Source of the DNA: CAYUPI01 sp964446585
GTDB lineage: Bacteria > Verrucomicrobiota > Verrucomicrobiia > Limisphaerales > UBA8199
Reading direction: 5' to 3'
Assembly (NCBI GenBank): GCA_964446585.1
Contig: CAYUPI010000003.1
Coordinates: forward strand, 1-64,000
Length of the DNA stretch: 64,000 bases
This document shows positions 15,991-25,144 of the stretch, piece after piece. The number at the start of each line of letters is the position of its first letter. Position 1 is the stretch's first letter. Both the position numbers and the translations under genes were made by a program. Under the pieces are notes generated by a model that worked only from the letters and a program-made list of their open reading frames with translations, had not been told where the DNA came from and did not search any database.

Positions 15991-18480
15991 TCAGGTGCGC
16001 ACGGCGGCCGCCGGTTCGACAACAATGGCCCCGCCCCCGGGGCCGATGTGCGGCCGCTGACCTTTGTGCCACCACAGCACCAGTGCGCTGGCGATGTAGA
16101 TGCTTGAGTAGGTTCCTGTGATAATGCCAACGAGGAACGTGAAGGCAAAATCGTTGATCGCGCCGCCGCCGAATACATAGAGCGAGAGCGTCGCCAGAAA
16201 CACCGTCCCAGAAGTGATAATCGTCCGGCTCAAAGTCTGGTTCAACGCCTGATTCATCACCTCCTTAAAGGTGCCCCGGAGGCCCAACTTCAAGTCTTCG
16301 CGAATACGATCAAAAATCACGATCGTATCATTAGTCGAAAAGCCAATAATCGTCAGGATCGCGGCCACAGTTGTCGCATTGAATTCACGGCCGGCCAGGC
16401 AGTACCAGCCAATTGTCATCAGCACGTCGTGGATCACCGCGAGGACGGCGCCAACCGCAAAAGAAAACTCATAGCGAAAGGCCACATACACAAGGATGCC
16501 GAACAGCGAAAGCAACGAGGCGATGAGTGCCGAGCGCTGGATCTCCTGGCCCACGGTTGCGCCGATGTGATCTTCGCTGCTGAAACTGAATTTCGCGGCT
16601 GGAAATTGAGCGAGCGTTTCCTTGACTTTGGCCGCCGAGCCGGTCGCGGAGTCCACGCGCAAGGTTTCCGGGCCGCCTCCAAGATCCCGCTGATACTGGA
16701 TGCGGGGATCCTTGATCCCGGCCTTGGCCAGTCCGGCGCGCAACTGGTCCTCGGGCACCTTTTGTTCAAATTTGTATGTAGTCGTATCACCGCCCAGGAA
16801 ATCCACGCCAAAGGCGCTCTTCCCGCGGGAGAGGCCGTAACCGACCCCGATCAAAATCAAAAGCCACGACATGATGAACGCCGGCTTGGCTAGCTTCATG
16901 AAATCCAATTTGGTCGCCCGGATGATGTGCAGCATGCGGATCGATTTGAGCCAGCCGCGTTCCAGCAGCCAGTCGAACAGCAGCCTTGTAACCACCAGCG
17001 CTGTGAACAGGCTCGCGGCAACACCGATCGTCAAAGCCACACCAAACCCTTTGATCGGTCCTGTCCCCATGAAGATCAGGATGATCGAAGCGAGCAAAGT
17101 AGTGACGTGGGTGTCGAAAATGGTGCCGAAAGCGCGGCTATAGCCGGCGGCGATGGCGCCGCGCAGGGATTTGCCCTTGCCTAACTCCTCGCGGATGCGC
17201 TCGTAAATGAGCACGTTTGCGTCCACCGCCATGCCGACGGTCAGCACCACGCCGGCAATGCCTGGCAGCGTCAAAGTGGTGCCGATCGAGCACATCACGC
17301 CCAGCAGGATGAAGATGTTCGCAATCAGCGCTACGTTCGCCACCATGCCTGCGATCATGTAATACACGAGCATGAATAGGGATACGGCGAGCGTGCCCGT
17401 GATAGCGGCCTTGACGCCGCTGCGAATGGATTCTTTTCCAAGTGTCGGATCCACGCGGTGCGAGGCCTTGAGTTCGAGCGGCGCCCGCAACGGATTCTCC
17501 AGGACATTCGCCAGCTCGAAGGCCTCCTGCTGATCGAATTGCCCGGTGATCTGGCCGCGCCCGGTTTCGATAGGCGATTGGATGACCGGTGCGGAATAAA
17601 GCTGTCCGTCCAGCACGATGGCCATACGGCGGCCGACATTTTCTCTCGTGATTTCCCCGAAACGCGTCGCGCCCTGATCATTCAGCGTGAAATCGATTTC
17701 CGGCTGGCCGAGGTTGCCGCGCACCACCATCGCCGTCTTGATGCTGCTGCCGTCCATTTCCGCCCGCTTCTTGACCATCACTTCTTCAATAAGTTCGCGT
17801 CCTCCGCGGAGACGCTCCTTGCGCCTGAGGATTTCGTAACCCGGCTCGATCTGATTGGCTTTGACCAGATCATCGCTTTGCGGATGGACCATGCGGAATT
17901 CCAGGAAGGCCGCCTTCTTAAGTGTCTCGATCGCCGTTTCCTGTTCCGCGGCGGAAAGCCCCGGCAACTGCACCAGGATCGCATCTTTGCCCTCTGGCTG
18001 AATCAAAGGCTCGGCCACGCCGAATCGATCGACACGTTTGCGCAATACTTCGACCGCCTGTGACAGGGCGGAACTGAGGTCGGAGGGGTTGGTGAGTCGG
18101 TTGGTATTCATCTCCATCAGGAATGAGGTGCCCCCCTGCAGATCCAAACCCAATCGAATGCGCCCGGCCGCGGCGCGCTGGAGCCTGTTCAAAATAAACG
18201 TCGTTGGGTGCGCCTCAACCTTCGCTTCAAAAAAAGGGAAGTAGCGCGTGATGTCGTTCGTTCCGATGGCTTGCTTCAGATTCTCATAGGCTTTGTCCGG
18301 GGCGGCCTTTTGGAGTGCCATCGCCTTCTGAACGATGGCGGTGAAATTGGTGTCCCGATTGATCGCTTTTTCACGAAAAACCAGCACCAGATCGCGCGCG
18401 GTGGGCGGGTAGAGCTCGAAGAGCGACCACAGAATCACCGCGACGACCAGCACCACCCGCCAAAAGTTATTTCGATTCAT
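15991..18480 (-). CDS. secDF: SecD-SecF fusion, protein translocase subunit
   Basis: An 829-residue fusion of SecD and SecF. It uses the proton motive force to pull preproteins out of the SecYEG channel on the periplasmic side. The SecD half has the first helix, the P1 region (GLDLQGGTSFLMEM, GRRMAIVLDGQLYSAPVIQ) and the six-helix RND core (AVDANVLIYERIREE). A second start helix near residue 530 opens the SecF half (FGVDFLGGDTTTYKF), ending in STNDTIVIFDRIREDLK. The fusion is common in Bacteroidetes, Verrucomicrobia and Firmicutes. It follows yajC by 11 nt, forming the usual operon. Confidence 0.97.
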   Translation of the reverse strand: MNRNNFWRVVLVVAVILWSLFELYPPTARDLVLVFREKAINRDTNFTAIVQKAMALQKAAPDKAYENLKQAIGTNDITRYFPFFEAKVEAHPTTFILNRLQRAAAGRIRLGLDLQGGTSFLMEMNTNRLTNPSDLSSALSQAVEVLRKRVDRFGVAEPLIQPEGKDAILVQLPGLSAAEQETAIETLKKAAFLEFRMVHPQSDDLVKANQIEPGYEILRRKERLRGGRELIEEVMVKKRAEMDGSSIKTAMVVRGNLGQPEIDFTLNDQGATRFGEITRENVGRRMAIVLDGQLYSAPVIQSPIETGRGQITGQFDQQEAFELANVLENPLRAPLELKASHRVDPTLGKESIRSGVKAAITGTLAVSLFMLVYYMIAGMVANVALIANIFILLGVMCSIGTTLTLPGIAGVVLTVGMAVDANVLIYERIREELGKGKSLRGAIAAGYSRAFGTIFDTHVTTLLASIILIFMGTGPIKGFGVALTIGVAASLFTALVVTRLLFDWLLERGWLKSIRMLHIIRATKLDFMKLAKPAFIMSWLLILIGVGYGLSRGKSAFGVDFLGGDTTTYKFEQKVPEDQLRAGLAKAGIKDPRIQYQRDLGGGPETLRVDSATGSAAKVKETLAQFPAAKFSFSSEDHIGATVGQEIQRSALIASLLSLFGILVYVAFRYEFSFAVGAVLAVIHDVLMTIGWYCLAGREFNATTVAAILTIIGFSTNDTIVIFDRIREDLKLGLRGTFKEVMNQALNQTLSRTIITSGTVFLATLSLYVFGGGAINDFAFTFLVGIITGTYSSIYIASALVLWWHKGQRPHIGPGGGAIVVEPAAAVRT

Positions 18481-18491
18481 GAGAGAACAAG

Positions 18492-18845
18492 CTAGGATTC
18501 ACTGGATTCGCCGCTGCGTTCAGTGATTTCGGAAATAGCCGCTTTCGTGACTTCGAACTTCGCATCGGCTGAGCGAATCGACAGGGTTTTTTCTTTGACC
18601 GAGACGACCACCCCGACAATTCCACCGGAAGTCACGATTTTGTCACCGGCGCGCACAGCCTTGAGCAGTTCGGCATGTTCCTTGGCTTTTTTCTGCTGCG
18701 GGCGGATGAGAACGAAATAGAACACGACCACCAGCAGGCCCAGAGGGACCAGGTTGGTCCACAGCGGGGCCTGTTGCTGCCCCGGTTGGGCCGGGGGAGC
18801 GAAAGCCAGCAGTGGAATCAGCCCGAACACATCCATATTCATCAA
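18492..18845 (-). CDS. yajC: Preprotein translocase subunit YajC
   Basis: A 117-residue single-pass membrane protein that associates with SecDF. A short N-terminus and Pro/Gln-rich stretch precede one transmembrane helix (about residues 30-48, VPLGLLVVVFYFVLIRPQQ). The RPQQKK motif at its cytoplasmic end is typical of the family. The cytoplasmic domain AGDKIVTSGGIVGVV follows. It is the first gene of the yajC-secDF pair and is divergent from the hybrid histidine kinase. Confidence 0.95.
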   Translation of the reverse strand: MMNMDVFGLIPLLAFAPPAQPGQQQAPLWTNLVPLGLLVVVFYFVLIRPQQKKAKEHAELLKAVRAGDKIVTSGGIVGVVVSVKEKTLSIRSADAKFEVTKAAISEITERSGESSES

Positions 18846-18964
18846 AATGAGCCGCTTAATCTAGGGGTGTGAGCGCATTTGGCAAGCTTATTGGAGGTTC
18901 GATTTTCCTTTCCCACGGCACGGCACTTGCTATTTTGAGGCGGAAGCGAGAACGTGACAAGCCG

Positions 18965-21289
18965 ATGACCAGTTTCTCCAGCTTGCGTGCCAGGTTGGTG
19001 GGAACCGTTTTTTTGGCCATAGCGCCCGCCTGGGCGATAACGTACATCATGGCCAAAAAGGCGGGTGAGGAATTTCCATGGACTGCTTTCATCGTCGGCA
19101 TCCTCGCCCTCGGCGCCGCCTGGTACGGCGGCGAACGTTTCGTCCTGCGCCAGGTCCGAACACTCACCCACTCGGCTCGTCAGTTGGCGGCTGGCGTTCT
19201 TTCGAGCCGCACGGGTCTGATGGCGGAACGCGGTGAACTCGGCGAACTGGGGCGCATTTTCGATGCCATGGCGAGCTCGCTCGAAGAACGCGTCAAAGAA
19301 CGCGAACGAGCGGAGAAGGCCCTGCTCAATCGCTCTTTCCAGCAAACGGTGGTAGGCGCGCTAGGGCAGTTTGCCCTCGTGAGCCAGGATGTCTCCGCGC
19401 TGCTCAACCAGGCGGTCATGCTGGTCGCCCAGACTTTGGAAGTGGAATATGGAGCAGTCCTTGAACTGGTGCCCGATGAGCATTCGCTGTTACTGCGCGC
19501 CGGCGTCGGCTGGAAGGATGGCTGGGTCGGTAAGCAGCTCGTACCCGCGGACTCCAAGACGCAACTCGGTTTCACGCTGAGCGCCGGCGAACCGGTCGTG
19601 GTGGAAGACCTGGCGAGCGAATCACGTTTTCGCGGGTCGCACTTGCTGCTCGATCATGGAGTGGTCAGCGGTGTGACCGTAGCCATTTCCGGCCAGGGCC
19701 ACTCGTTTGGCGTCCTGGGTGCGCACACGACTCACCGCAGAAAATTTACTGAGGACGAGGTTCACTTCCTGCTTTCTATCGCCACGGTGCTGGCCATGGC
19801 GGTCGAGCGACAGCGGGCCGAGGGCGAGATGCAGAACCTCGCGGCGTTCGCGCAGCTTAATCCCAATCCCGCAATGGAGCTGGACGCTGACGGCACAGTC
19901 ACTTATTTCAACGATGCTGCTCTCAAACTGGCGATCTCCACCGGCCACGAAAATCCGCGTGCTTTGCTGCCGGCACAGATCACGGAAATTGTCGAAACCT
20001 GCTTGCGCACGGTGAAGAGTAAGGTGCGTTACGAAACCAATATGAACGGGCGCACTTTATCCTGGTCATTTCATCCCGTTTCGGCCAGTCGAGTCGTGCA
20101 TTGCTATGTCGAGGACATAACCGAACGGTTAGACCTCGAAGCCCAACTGCGCCAATCTCAGAAAATGGATTCGGTCGGGCAGCTTGCGGCCGGGGTCGCC
20201 CATGATTTCAATAATATGCTCACGGTCATTCAAGGCCACGCAGGGATGCTGCTGGCTCGCCCCGACCTGCCCCAGGAGCAGAAAGAATCGGCCCAGGCCG
20301 TGCTGTTCGCGGCCGAACGCGCCGCGAGTTTAACCCGGCAATTGCTCATGTTCAGCCGAAAGAACGTCATGCAGCCCGCACAGTTGGACTTGCGCGAAGT
20401 CGTCAGCCATTTGAGCAAAATGCTCAAGCGGCTTCTGGGAGAGACAATCACGTTGGAATTTCATCCGCCGGAAAAGCTCCCTCTCATCCAGGGAGACGTC
20501 GGCATGATCGAGCAAGTGCTGATGAACCTCTCGGTCAATGCGCGGGATGCGATGCCCAAGGGCGGAACGCTCACGGTGAGCACGTCCGCCGTCGAGATCC
20601 ACCAGGCTTACGTGCAGACGCATCCTGAGGCTCGCTGCGGCACCTTCCTATCTCTCCGAGTCGCGGACACAGGCTGCGGCATGGACGCCGCGACGATGGG
20701 CCGAATCTTTGAACCATTTTTTACAACGAAGGAAGTGGGCAAGGGAACTGGTCTCGGTTTGGCGACCGTTTATGGCATCATCAAACAGCATGAAGGCTGG
20801 ATCGAGGTGTCCAGCGAAGTTGGCAAGGGGACGACGTTCACGCTTTATTTTCCCGCGCGCTCGGAGCCGGTTGGCATTCGTCAAACGGATTCAGCCCCTG
20901 CCGCCCGCGTGCTCGGCGGTCCTGAAACCGTTCTGGTGGTCGAGGACGAGCCGGTGTTGCGCAGCTTGGCTCAAGTGATCCTCAAAGATTGCGGCTACCA
21001 GGTTCTGGAAGCGCGGTCGGGAGTCGAGGCATTGGACGTCTGGCGCCGGCATCCTGGCAGGATTGATTTGGTGCTTACGGATGTGGTCATGCCCGAGGGC
21101 ATGTCGGGGATGGAATTAGCCCAAAAGATTTTGCCGACACAACCCACCCTCAAGATAATCTTCGCGAGCGGTTACAGCATGGATGAGCTGGATACCGATT
21201 TCATCCGGCAGGGCCACGCGATGTTCCTTCAGAAGCCTTACAACCATGTCACCTTGGCCAAGGCAGTGCGAGAGTGTCTGGACAAGTGA
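18965..21289 (+). CDS. Membrane-bound hybrid sensor histidine kinase
   Basis: A 774-residue two-component sensor. Two N-terminal helices and a HAMP-like linker (about 1-130) lead to a GAF domain (about 135-290) and a PAS-like domain (about 295-415). HisKA has its phosphoacceptor in GVAHDFNNML. The HATPase has the N box (NLSVNARDAMPKGG), G1 (ADTGCGM) and G2 (GKGTGLGLA). A C-terminal receiver has VVEDEP, phosphoacceptor LVLTDVVMP and QKPYN. The ATG at 18965 is preferred, but an in-frame GTG at 18869 would add 32 residues. It overlaps the ABC-2 permease gene. The signal sensed is unknown. Confidence 0.9.
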   Translation: MTSFSSLRARLVGTVFLAIAPAWAITYIMAKKAGEEFPWTAFIVGILALGAAWYGGERFVLRQVRTLTHSARQLAAGVLSSRTGLMAERGELGELGRIFDAMASSLEERVKERERAEKALLNRSFQQTVVGALGQFALVSQDVSALLNQAVMLVAQTLEVEYGAVLELVPDEHSLLLRAGVGWKDGWVGKQLVPADSKTQLGFTLSAGEPVVVEDLASESRFRGSHLLLDHGVVSGVTVAISGQGHSFGVLGAHTTHRRKFTEDEVHFLLSIATVLAMAVERQRAEGEMQNLAAFAQLNPNPAMELDADGTVTYFNDAALKLAISTGHENPRALLPAQITEIVETCLRTVKSKVRYETNMNGRTLSWSFHPVSASRVVHCYVEDITERLDLEAQLRQSQKMDSVGQLAAGVAHDFNNMLTVIQGHAGMLLARPDLPQEQKESAQAVLFAAERAASLTRQLLMFSRKNVMQPAQLDLREVVSHLSKMLKRLLGETITLEFHPPEKLPLIQGDVGMIEQVLMNLSVNARDAMPKGGTLTVSTSAVEIHQAYVQTHPEARCGTFLSLRVADTGCGMDAATMGRIFEPFFTTKEVGKGTGLGLATVYGIIKQHEGWIEVSSEVGKGTTFTLYFPARSEPVGIRQTDSAPAARVLGGPETVLVVEDEPVLRSLAQVILKDCGYQVLEARSGVEALDVWRRHPGRIDLVLTDVVMPEGMSGMELAQKILPTQPTLKIIFASGYSMDELDTDFIRQGHAMFLQKPYNHVTLAKAVRECLDK

Positions 21290-22134
21290 GCCGGGAGATG
21301 CTGCTGCGCCACCTTCGCAACGAGCTGTGGAAGCTTTTTGGCAAAAAGCGGACCTACATCGGCTTCGGTGCATTCCTGCTGGCCCAAACGGCAATGATGC
21401 TGATCTTTCAGCTCGGCCCCGTGCAGAGGAACATGGAGCGGGTCCTGGCAGGTAACGGATATCTGGCGGAGGAGTATATCTCGGCGTTGACGGTCGCCCT
21501 ATTCATGCTTTTCCCCCAAATCATCATGTTCATGCCGTTGTACGCGGCATTGGTCGGGGGGGACATGGTGGCTAAAGAGGCTGAGGATGGAACTCTGCGG
21601 ATGATTCTATCGCGGCCGATCTCCCGTTTTCGGCTGCTCCTGGTGAAATGGATAGCGGGCGCGATTTTTTCCGCGCTGCTCGTCTGCGTTTTGGGTGCCA
21701 CGGCCTTGTGCCTTGCCCGATTTTGGTTTCCCTGGCGCAGCATGTTCATCTCGCTTCCGGGAATGGGCTTCAACGTGTTGTCGGCGAGTGAAGGGCTTCG
21801 TCTCTATCTCTTTTCACACCTGTTCACCGCAATCAATGCCACTATCATTCTCGGACTGGGCTTTATGTTTTCCTGCTTCAACATGAAACCGGCGGCCGCA
21901 ACAATCCTCGCCCTATCATTTCTGTTTCTCAATCTGGTTATGGAGGGCATCCCATTCTTTGAACATTACCGAGAGTGGTTTCTAACGTACCATCTTGGAG
22001 CCTGGCGATTCGTGTTTGCCAAACCAATCCCCTGGTCGCGCATCGTCGAATCCCTCTGCATCCTGGTGGCGTTCAACCTCACGGCCTTCCTCGTCGGCGC
22101 GGCGGCTTTTCACGCCCGCGATATCAAAAGTTAA
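21286..22134 (+). CDS. ABC-2 type transporter permease, no adjacent ATPase
   Basis: A permease of about 282 residues and six helices. It has the ABC-2 hallmark after the second helix (EAEDGTLRMILSRPISRFRLLLVKW) and ends in a short cytoplasmic tail (HARDIKS). The GTG at 21286 overlaps the histidine kinase stop (GTGA), suggesting translational coupling; an ATG at 21298 is the alternative. No ATP-binding subunit lies beside it, so it must pair with one encoded elsewhere. A decayed copy of its C-terminal 50-odd residues is found at 23088-23248, beyond the J-domain gene. A tandem permease pair may therefore once have existed. Confidence 0.85.
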   Translation: MSREMLLRHLRNELWKLFGKKRTYIGFGAFLLAQTAMMLIFQLGPVQRNMERVLAGNGYLAEEYISALTVALFMLFPQIIMFMPLYAALVGGDMVAKEAEDGTLRMILSRPISRFRLLLVKWIAGAIFSALLVCVLGATALCLARFWFPWRSMFISLPGMGFNVLSASEGLRLYLFSHLFTAINATIILGLGFMFSCFNMKPAAATILALSFLFLNLVMEGIPFFEHYREWFLTYHLGAWRFVFAKPIPWSRIVESLCILVAFNLTAFLVGAAAFHARDIKS

Positions 22135-22144
22135 TGAGGTTTTC

Positions 22145-22852
22145 CTAATCCGGCCACGGCGGTGGCTGAGGGGACTCAAGCACCAACTTAGGCAGCGGGA
22201 CGGTGTGAAGCTTTCGCAAGACCGTCGCAGTAAACAATCGGTGCGCGCCTTGATGCCCCCGACACCCGGCGAGTTTGAGCCATTTCATCCCCTCGGCCTC
22301 GTTGAAGGGCGTCCCGAGTCCGAGTAGGTGGAATGTGCCCACCATGAATTGTGATTCGATATGGCCCTGGTCTGCCGCTCGTGTCCACCAGCGCAAGACC
22401 TTGCTGAAATGTTCGAACGCTTCCAGCGGAATGTAGCCCTCCTGATACAGGAGGTAGCCGTAGGCATATTGTGCCTGGGCGTCCCCCATCTCGGCAGCCT
22501 GCAGGAAAAGCTGCTCTGCACTGGCGCGGTCACCGGCGTGATAGCGTGCCAGGCCAGATTTATAGAAGCCTACGGCGGATAACGGGTTACGGGGCTTCGT
22601 CCCCGGCTGGCATCCCGCCCCCGGCGCGTGCCGTTCCTCCGAACCACTCGCCAGGTAAGCGACAACCGTTTCGTAGGAAGCATTGATGTACTTGAGCTTC
22701 TCGTCGGAAATGGCCTGCAGCCTTGGGTCGTTACCGAAGCGGTCGGGGTGCCAGACTTTGACGAGAACGCGATAGGCCTGTCGGACCGTTACAAGATCGG
22801 CCCCAGGCTTTAAATCAAGGGTGCGATAAGCTTCGGCAGTTTCAGCCTGCAT
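22145..22852 (-). CDS. J-domain protein with Sel1-like repeats
   Basis: A 235-residue cytosolic protein. The N-terminal J domain (about residues 7-68: AYRTLDLKPGADLVTVRQAYR...VWHPDRFG) keeps the HPD motif that stimulates DnaK ATPase. From about residue 95 on there are three or four Sel1-like helical repeats (AAEMGDAQAQYAYGYLLY, AADQGHIESQFMVGTFHLLG, AEGMKWLKLAGCRGHQGA). These act as a protein-interaction scaffold. There is no signal peptide. It probably recruits DnaK to a specific partner, which is unknown. It is convergent with the ABC permease. Confidence 0.88.
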   Translation of the reverse strand: MQAETAEAYRTLDLKPGADLVTVRQAYRVLVKVWHPDRFGNDPRLQAISDEKLKYINASYETVVAYLASGSEERHAPGAGCQPGTKPRNPLSAVGFYKSGLARYHAGDRASAEQLFLQAAEMGDAQAQYAYGYLLYQEGYIPLEAFEHFSKVLRWWTRAADQGHIESQFMVGTFHLLGLGTPFNEAEGMKWLKLAGCRGHQGAHRLFTATVLRKLHTVPLPKLVLESPQPPPWPD

Positions 22853-23087
22853 TTATTTCGGCTTGCTATTGTTTAGCCAACACCTTTTCCCACGTCCAGC
22901 AAAATCTCTACATATGAGCACAACCCGCCCTCCACCCCCAATAGGTTGTGCTCCTAACGCGTGGAACGCTTGGGTGACTGTTTTAGGCTGCTGCCCAGGC
23001 CAGTTCGTTGACATCGCCCACCCAAGACTCCTTTTGACCCTATTTGGGCCTTATCCAACCGCCGTTCCAGTTTGACCGCTTAATCAA

Positions 23088-23248
23088 TTCTTTGAACACT
23101 ACCTAGAGTGGTTCCTGACCTGCCGTCTCGGTGTCCGGCGTTTCGTCGTTGCCTTACCGATTCCCTGGACTGCATGATGGCCGCGATTAACCTCACAGCT
23201 TTCGTGGTCGGCTCGGCGGTATTCCAGGCGCGCGATCTTAAGGATTAA
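23088..23248 (+). pseudogene. Remnant of an ABC-2 permease C-terminus
   Basis: Reading from 23088, the codons give FFEHYLEWFLTCRLGV..., closely matching the end of the intact permease (FFEHYREWFLTYHLGA...). After PIPW about 19 nt are missing relative to the intact gene, shifting the frame. The rest then continues INLTAFVVGSAVFQARDLKD and stops at 23246-23248. No upstream part of the gene is visible. This is a decayed paralogue whose 3' end has become the 5' flank of the sialidase-like gene. Confidence 0.85.
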
Positions 23249-23250
23249 AG

Positions 23251-24519
23251 ATGAAACGGGGAAAGTTCTGCGAGAGCCATCTCATCACTCCAATCCTGTT
23301 GATGGCGTCAGTCGCGGGGATGGTCGGCTGCGACTCGATCTCCGCGGCGCAACCAGCCGCCGAAACGATTGCAACGCAGGTTACCAAAGCCGGCACGGAG
23401 TCTTCCCCTACAGTTGCGAAACCTCAATCGGCGCAGAGTTTGTTCATCTACCACCAGCCCCGGCGGTTTGCAGGTTTTCCGGCTAACCACGGCATTTGGC
23501 GCTGGGGCAATGAGATACTTGTTGGTTTCAGCGCAGGTGACTATAAAGACTTGGGCCCGGATCGCCACGCGATCGACCGTGAAAAACCAGAGGAGCACTT
23601 GTTGGCGCGGAGCCTGGACGGTGGCGATACATGGACAATTGAAAATCCTGCCACGCAGGGCGTGCTGGTAGGCACGAAAGGCAGCCGGCACGGCATTCTG
23701 CCACCGGGCGCTCAGGAGCCCGAGCCAACCGATTGCCCGGGAGGCATCGATTTCACCCATCCGAACTTCGCTCTGACATGTCGCATGACTGGCACGGATA
23801 CCGGCATGTCGCGTTTCTATTATTCTTACGATCGGGGCAGATCATGGAAGGGACCATTCAAGCTGCCTCTGTTCGGCCAGCCAGGCATCGCAGCGCGGAC
23901 AGATTACATTGTTAATGGCGCACAAGACTGCCTCCTGTTTCTGACGGCCTCCAAGCGCAACAATCGCGAGGGCCGCGTCATCTGCGTGCGCACAACCGAC
24001 GGTGCCCGGACCTGGCAGCTCATTGGTAAAATTGGCCCCGAACCGGAAGGCTATTCGATTATGCCGTCGTCCGTCAGGCTGTCGCCGATGGAATTGCTCA
24101 GCACCATTCGCTGTCGGGCGGGAGCGGATGCCCGCGGCAAAAGCTGGATCGAAGCGTGGATGTCCGCGGACGATGGAGTGACGTGGTCGCTGCTTAACCG
24201 GCCCGTACCCGACACCGGCGAGGGCAACCCACCGCATCTGATGAAACTCACCGATAGCCGTCTCTGCCTCACTTATGGGGTGCGCGCCGCGCCTTACCGG
24301 ATCTGCGCGAGGCTCTCGGCTGATCACGGCCGCACCTGGAGCCAGGAGCTGGTGCTGCGCGACGATGGGGCTGGTCGCGACCTCGGCTACGTCCGCAGCG
24401 TGCAACGCCCCGATGGCAAGATCATTACGGTGTACTATTTCTGGGACCAGAAAACGGGGCCAGAACGTTATCTCGCTGCAACGATTTGGGATGTAGCGGC
24501 GGAAATTCGAAATCCCTGA
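23251..24519 (+). CDS. Exported sialidase-like (BNR/Asp-box) protein
   Basis: A 422-residue protein with an N-terminal signal and a possible lipobox (GMVGC, cysteine near residue 27). The mature part shows at least five Asp-box motifs of the type S-x-D-x-G-x-T-W: SLDGGDTW, SYDRGRSW, TTDGARTW, SADDGVTW and SADHGRTW. This pattern defines the six-bladed sialidase/BNR propeller. The catalytic Arg triad and Tyr/Glu of true sialidases cannot be assigned with confidence, so it may be a glycan-binding or unrelated glycosidase propeller. Its start codon is 2 bp after the permease remnant. Confidence 0.82.
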   Translation: MKRGKFCESHLITPILLMASVAGMVGCDSISAAQPAAETIATQVTKAGTESSPTVAKPQSAQSLFIYHQPRRFAGFPANHGIWRWGNEILVGFSAGDYKDLGPDRHAIDREKPEEHLLARSLDGGDTWTIENPATQGVLVGTKGSRHGILPPGAQEPEPTDCPGGIDFTHPNFALTCRMTGTDTGMSRFYYSYDRGRSWKGPFKLPLFGQPGIAARTDYIVNGAQDCLLFLTASKRNNREGRVICVRTTDGARTWQLIGKIGPEPEGYSIMPSSVRLSPMELLSTIRCRAGADARGKSWIEAWMSADDGVTWSLLNRPVPDTGEGNPPHLMKLTDSRLCLTYGVRAAPYRICARLSADHGRTWSQELVLRDDGAGRDLGYVRSVQRPDGKIITVYYFWDQKTGPERYLAATIWDVAAEIRNP

Positions 24520-24520
24520 A

Positions 24521-24645
24521 GAAATCCGAATTCCGAGTTCCGAAAATCGAAAGCTCGAACGCAAAGCACGTCCTTCTTCGGATTTCGTCATTCGGATTTC
24601 CTTCGGTATTCGGCCTTCGGATTTCGGATTTCGGGGGGTTGGGAA
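24521..24645. repeat. Degenerate TTCGGATTTCG-type repeat tract
   Basis: This noncoding tract is built of overlapping, partly palindromic words (TTCGGATTTCG, ATTCGTCATTCGG-like, CCGAATTCCGAGTTCC). The same vocabulary forms the in-frame insert of the WD40 kinase at 12160-12303. It is typical of dispersed degenerate repeats in Verrucomicrobiota/Planctomycetota genomes. Confidence 0.6.
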
Positions 24646-24663
24646 GGTTCCAACGATCTCCGA

Positions 24664-24780
24664 CTAAGCAAGAATCCCTTCGATCACATTGCCCGACACA
24701 TTGGTCAGGCGCGCATCGAGTCCCTGGAACTTCACGGTCGGGCGAGTGTTTTCGATGCCCAGGAGGCGGAGCAGTGTGAG
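24664..24780 (-). pseudogene. Remnant of a DUF1501 gene 3' end
   Basis: Read on the minus strand, this stretch encodes LLRLLGIENTRPTVKFQ followed by GLDARLTNVSGNVIEGILA and a TAG stop. It matches the C-terminus of the intact DUF1501 gene at 34844 almost residue for residue. Similarity ends near 24780 and no upstream coding part follows, so only the last 38 or so codons survive. Confidence 0.85.
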
Positions 24781-24810
24781 AGCAGGTTGCCAGATTTGAT
24801 GGGTATGGTC

Positions 24811-25105
24811 TTACTTTCTTAAGCGACAAAATCGAGCGTCCGGCGAGATCTGGCTAGTGACGTAGTTGCGATTGCCAACCGTCAGAACCGGATTAGCAAC
24901 AGAAGTCCACTGGGAAAACCGGCCAGGATTAGCTGCGGACTCGAGGCCGAATCCAAGGTAACTCGCAGACCAGGAAACAATCAACTGGTTGCCGGACTTA
25001 ACGGCGCTCAAGGTCGGCTGCGCGTTAACCGCGAGCGACGCGCTGCCGGCTAAACCTTGGAAGGAGGCGGTTACCGAAGTTGTTCCCGGATTGACAGCGC
25101 CGGCA
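24811..25105 (-). pseudogene. Remnant of a secreted Ig-like repeat protein 3' end
   Basis: The minus strand from about 25105 reads a Big_2-like segment (NPGTTSVTASFQGLAGSASL). A beta-rich tail follows (LSAVKSGNQLIVSWSA...FCRLRK) and ends with TAA at 24811. A stop lies just upstream in frame, and no start or signal peptide is visible. The tail resembles the C-terminal domains of the genes at 25145 and 53696 (W-S/T...FFRL-type ending). It is the decayed end of a larger surface protein. Confidence 0.65.
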
Positions 25106-25144
25106 AGCTACGCTTCCTGGATCAACCTTGATCCCCGAACAGGC

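Noticed and set aside
22863..23075. Short Pro/Cys-containing frame upstream of the permease remnant
   Set aside because: No conserved domain or good ribosome binding site, and it lies in a decayed region.
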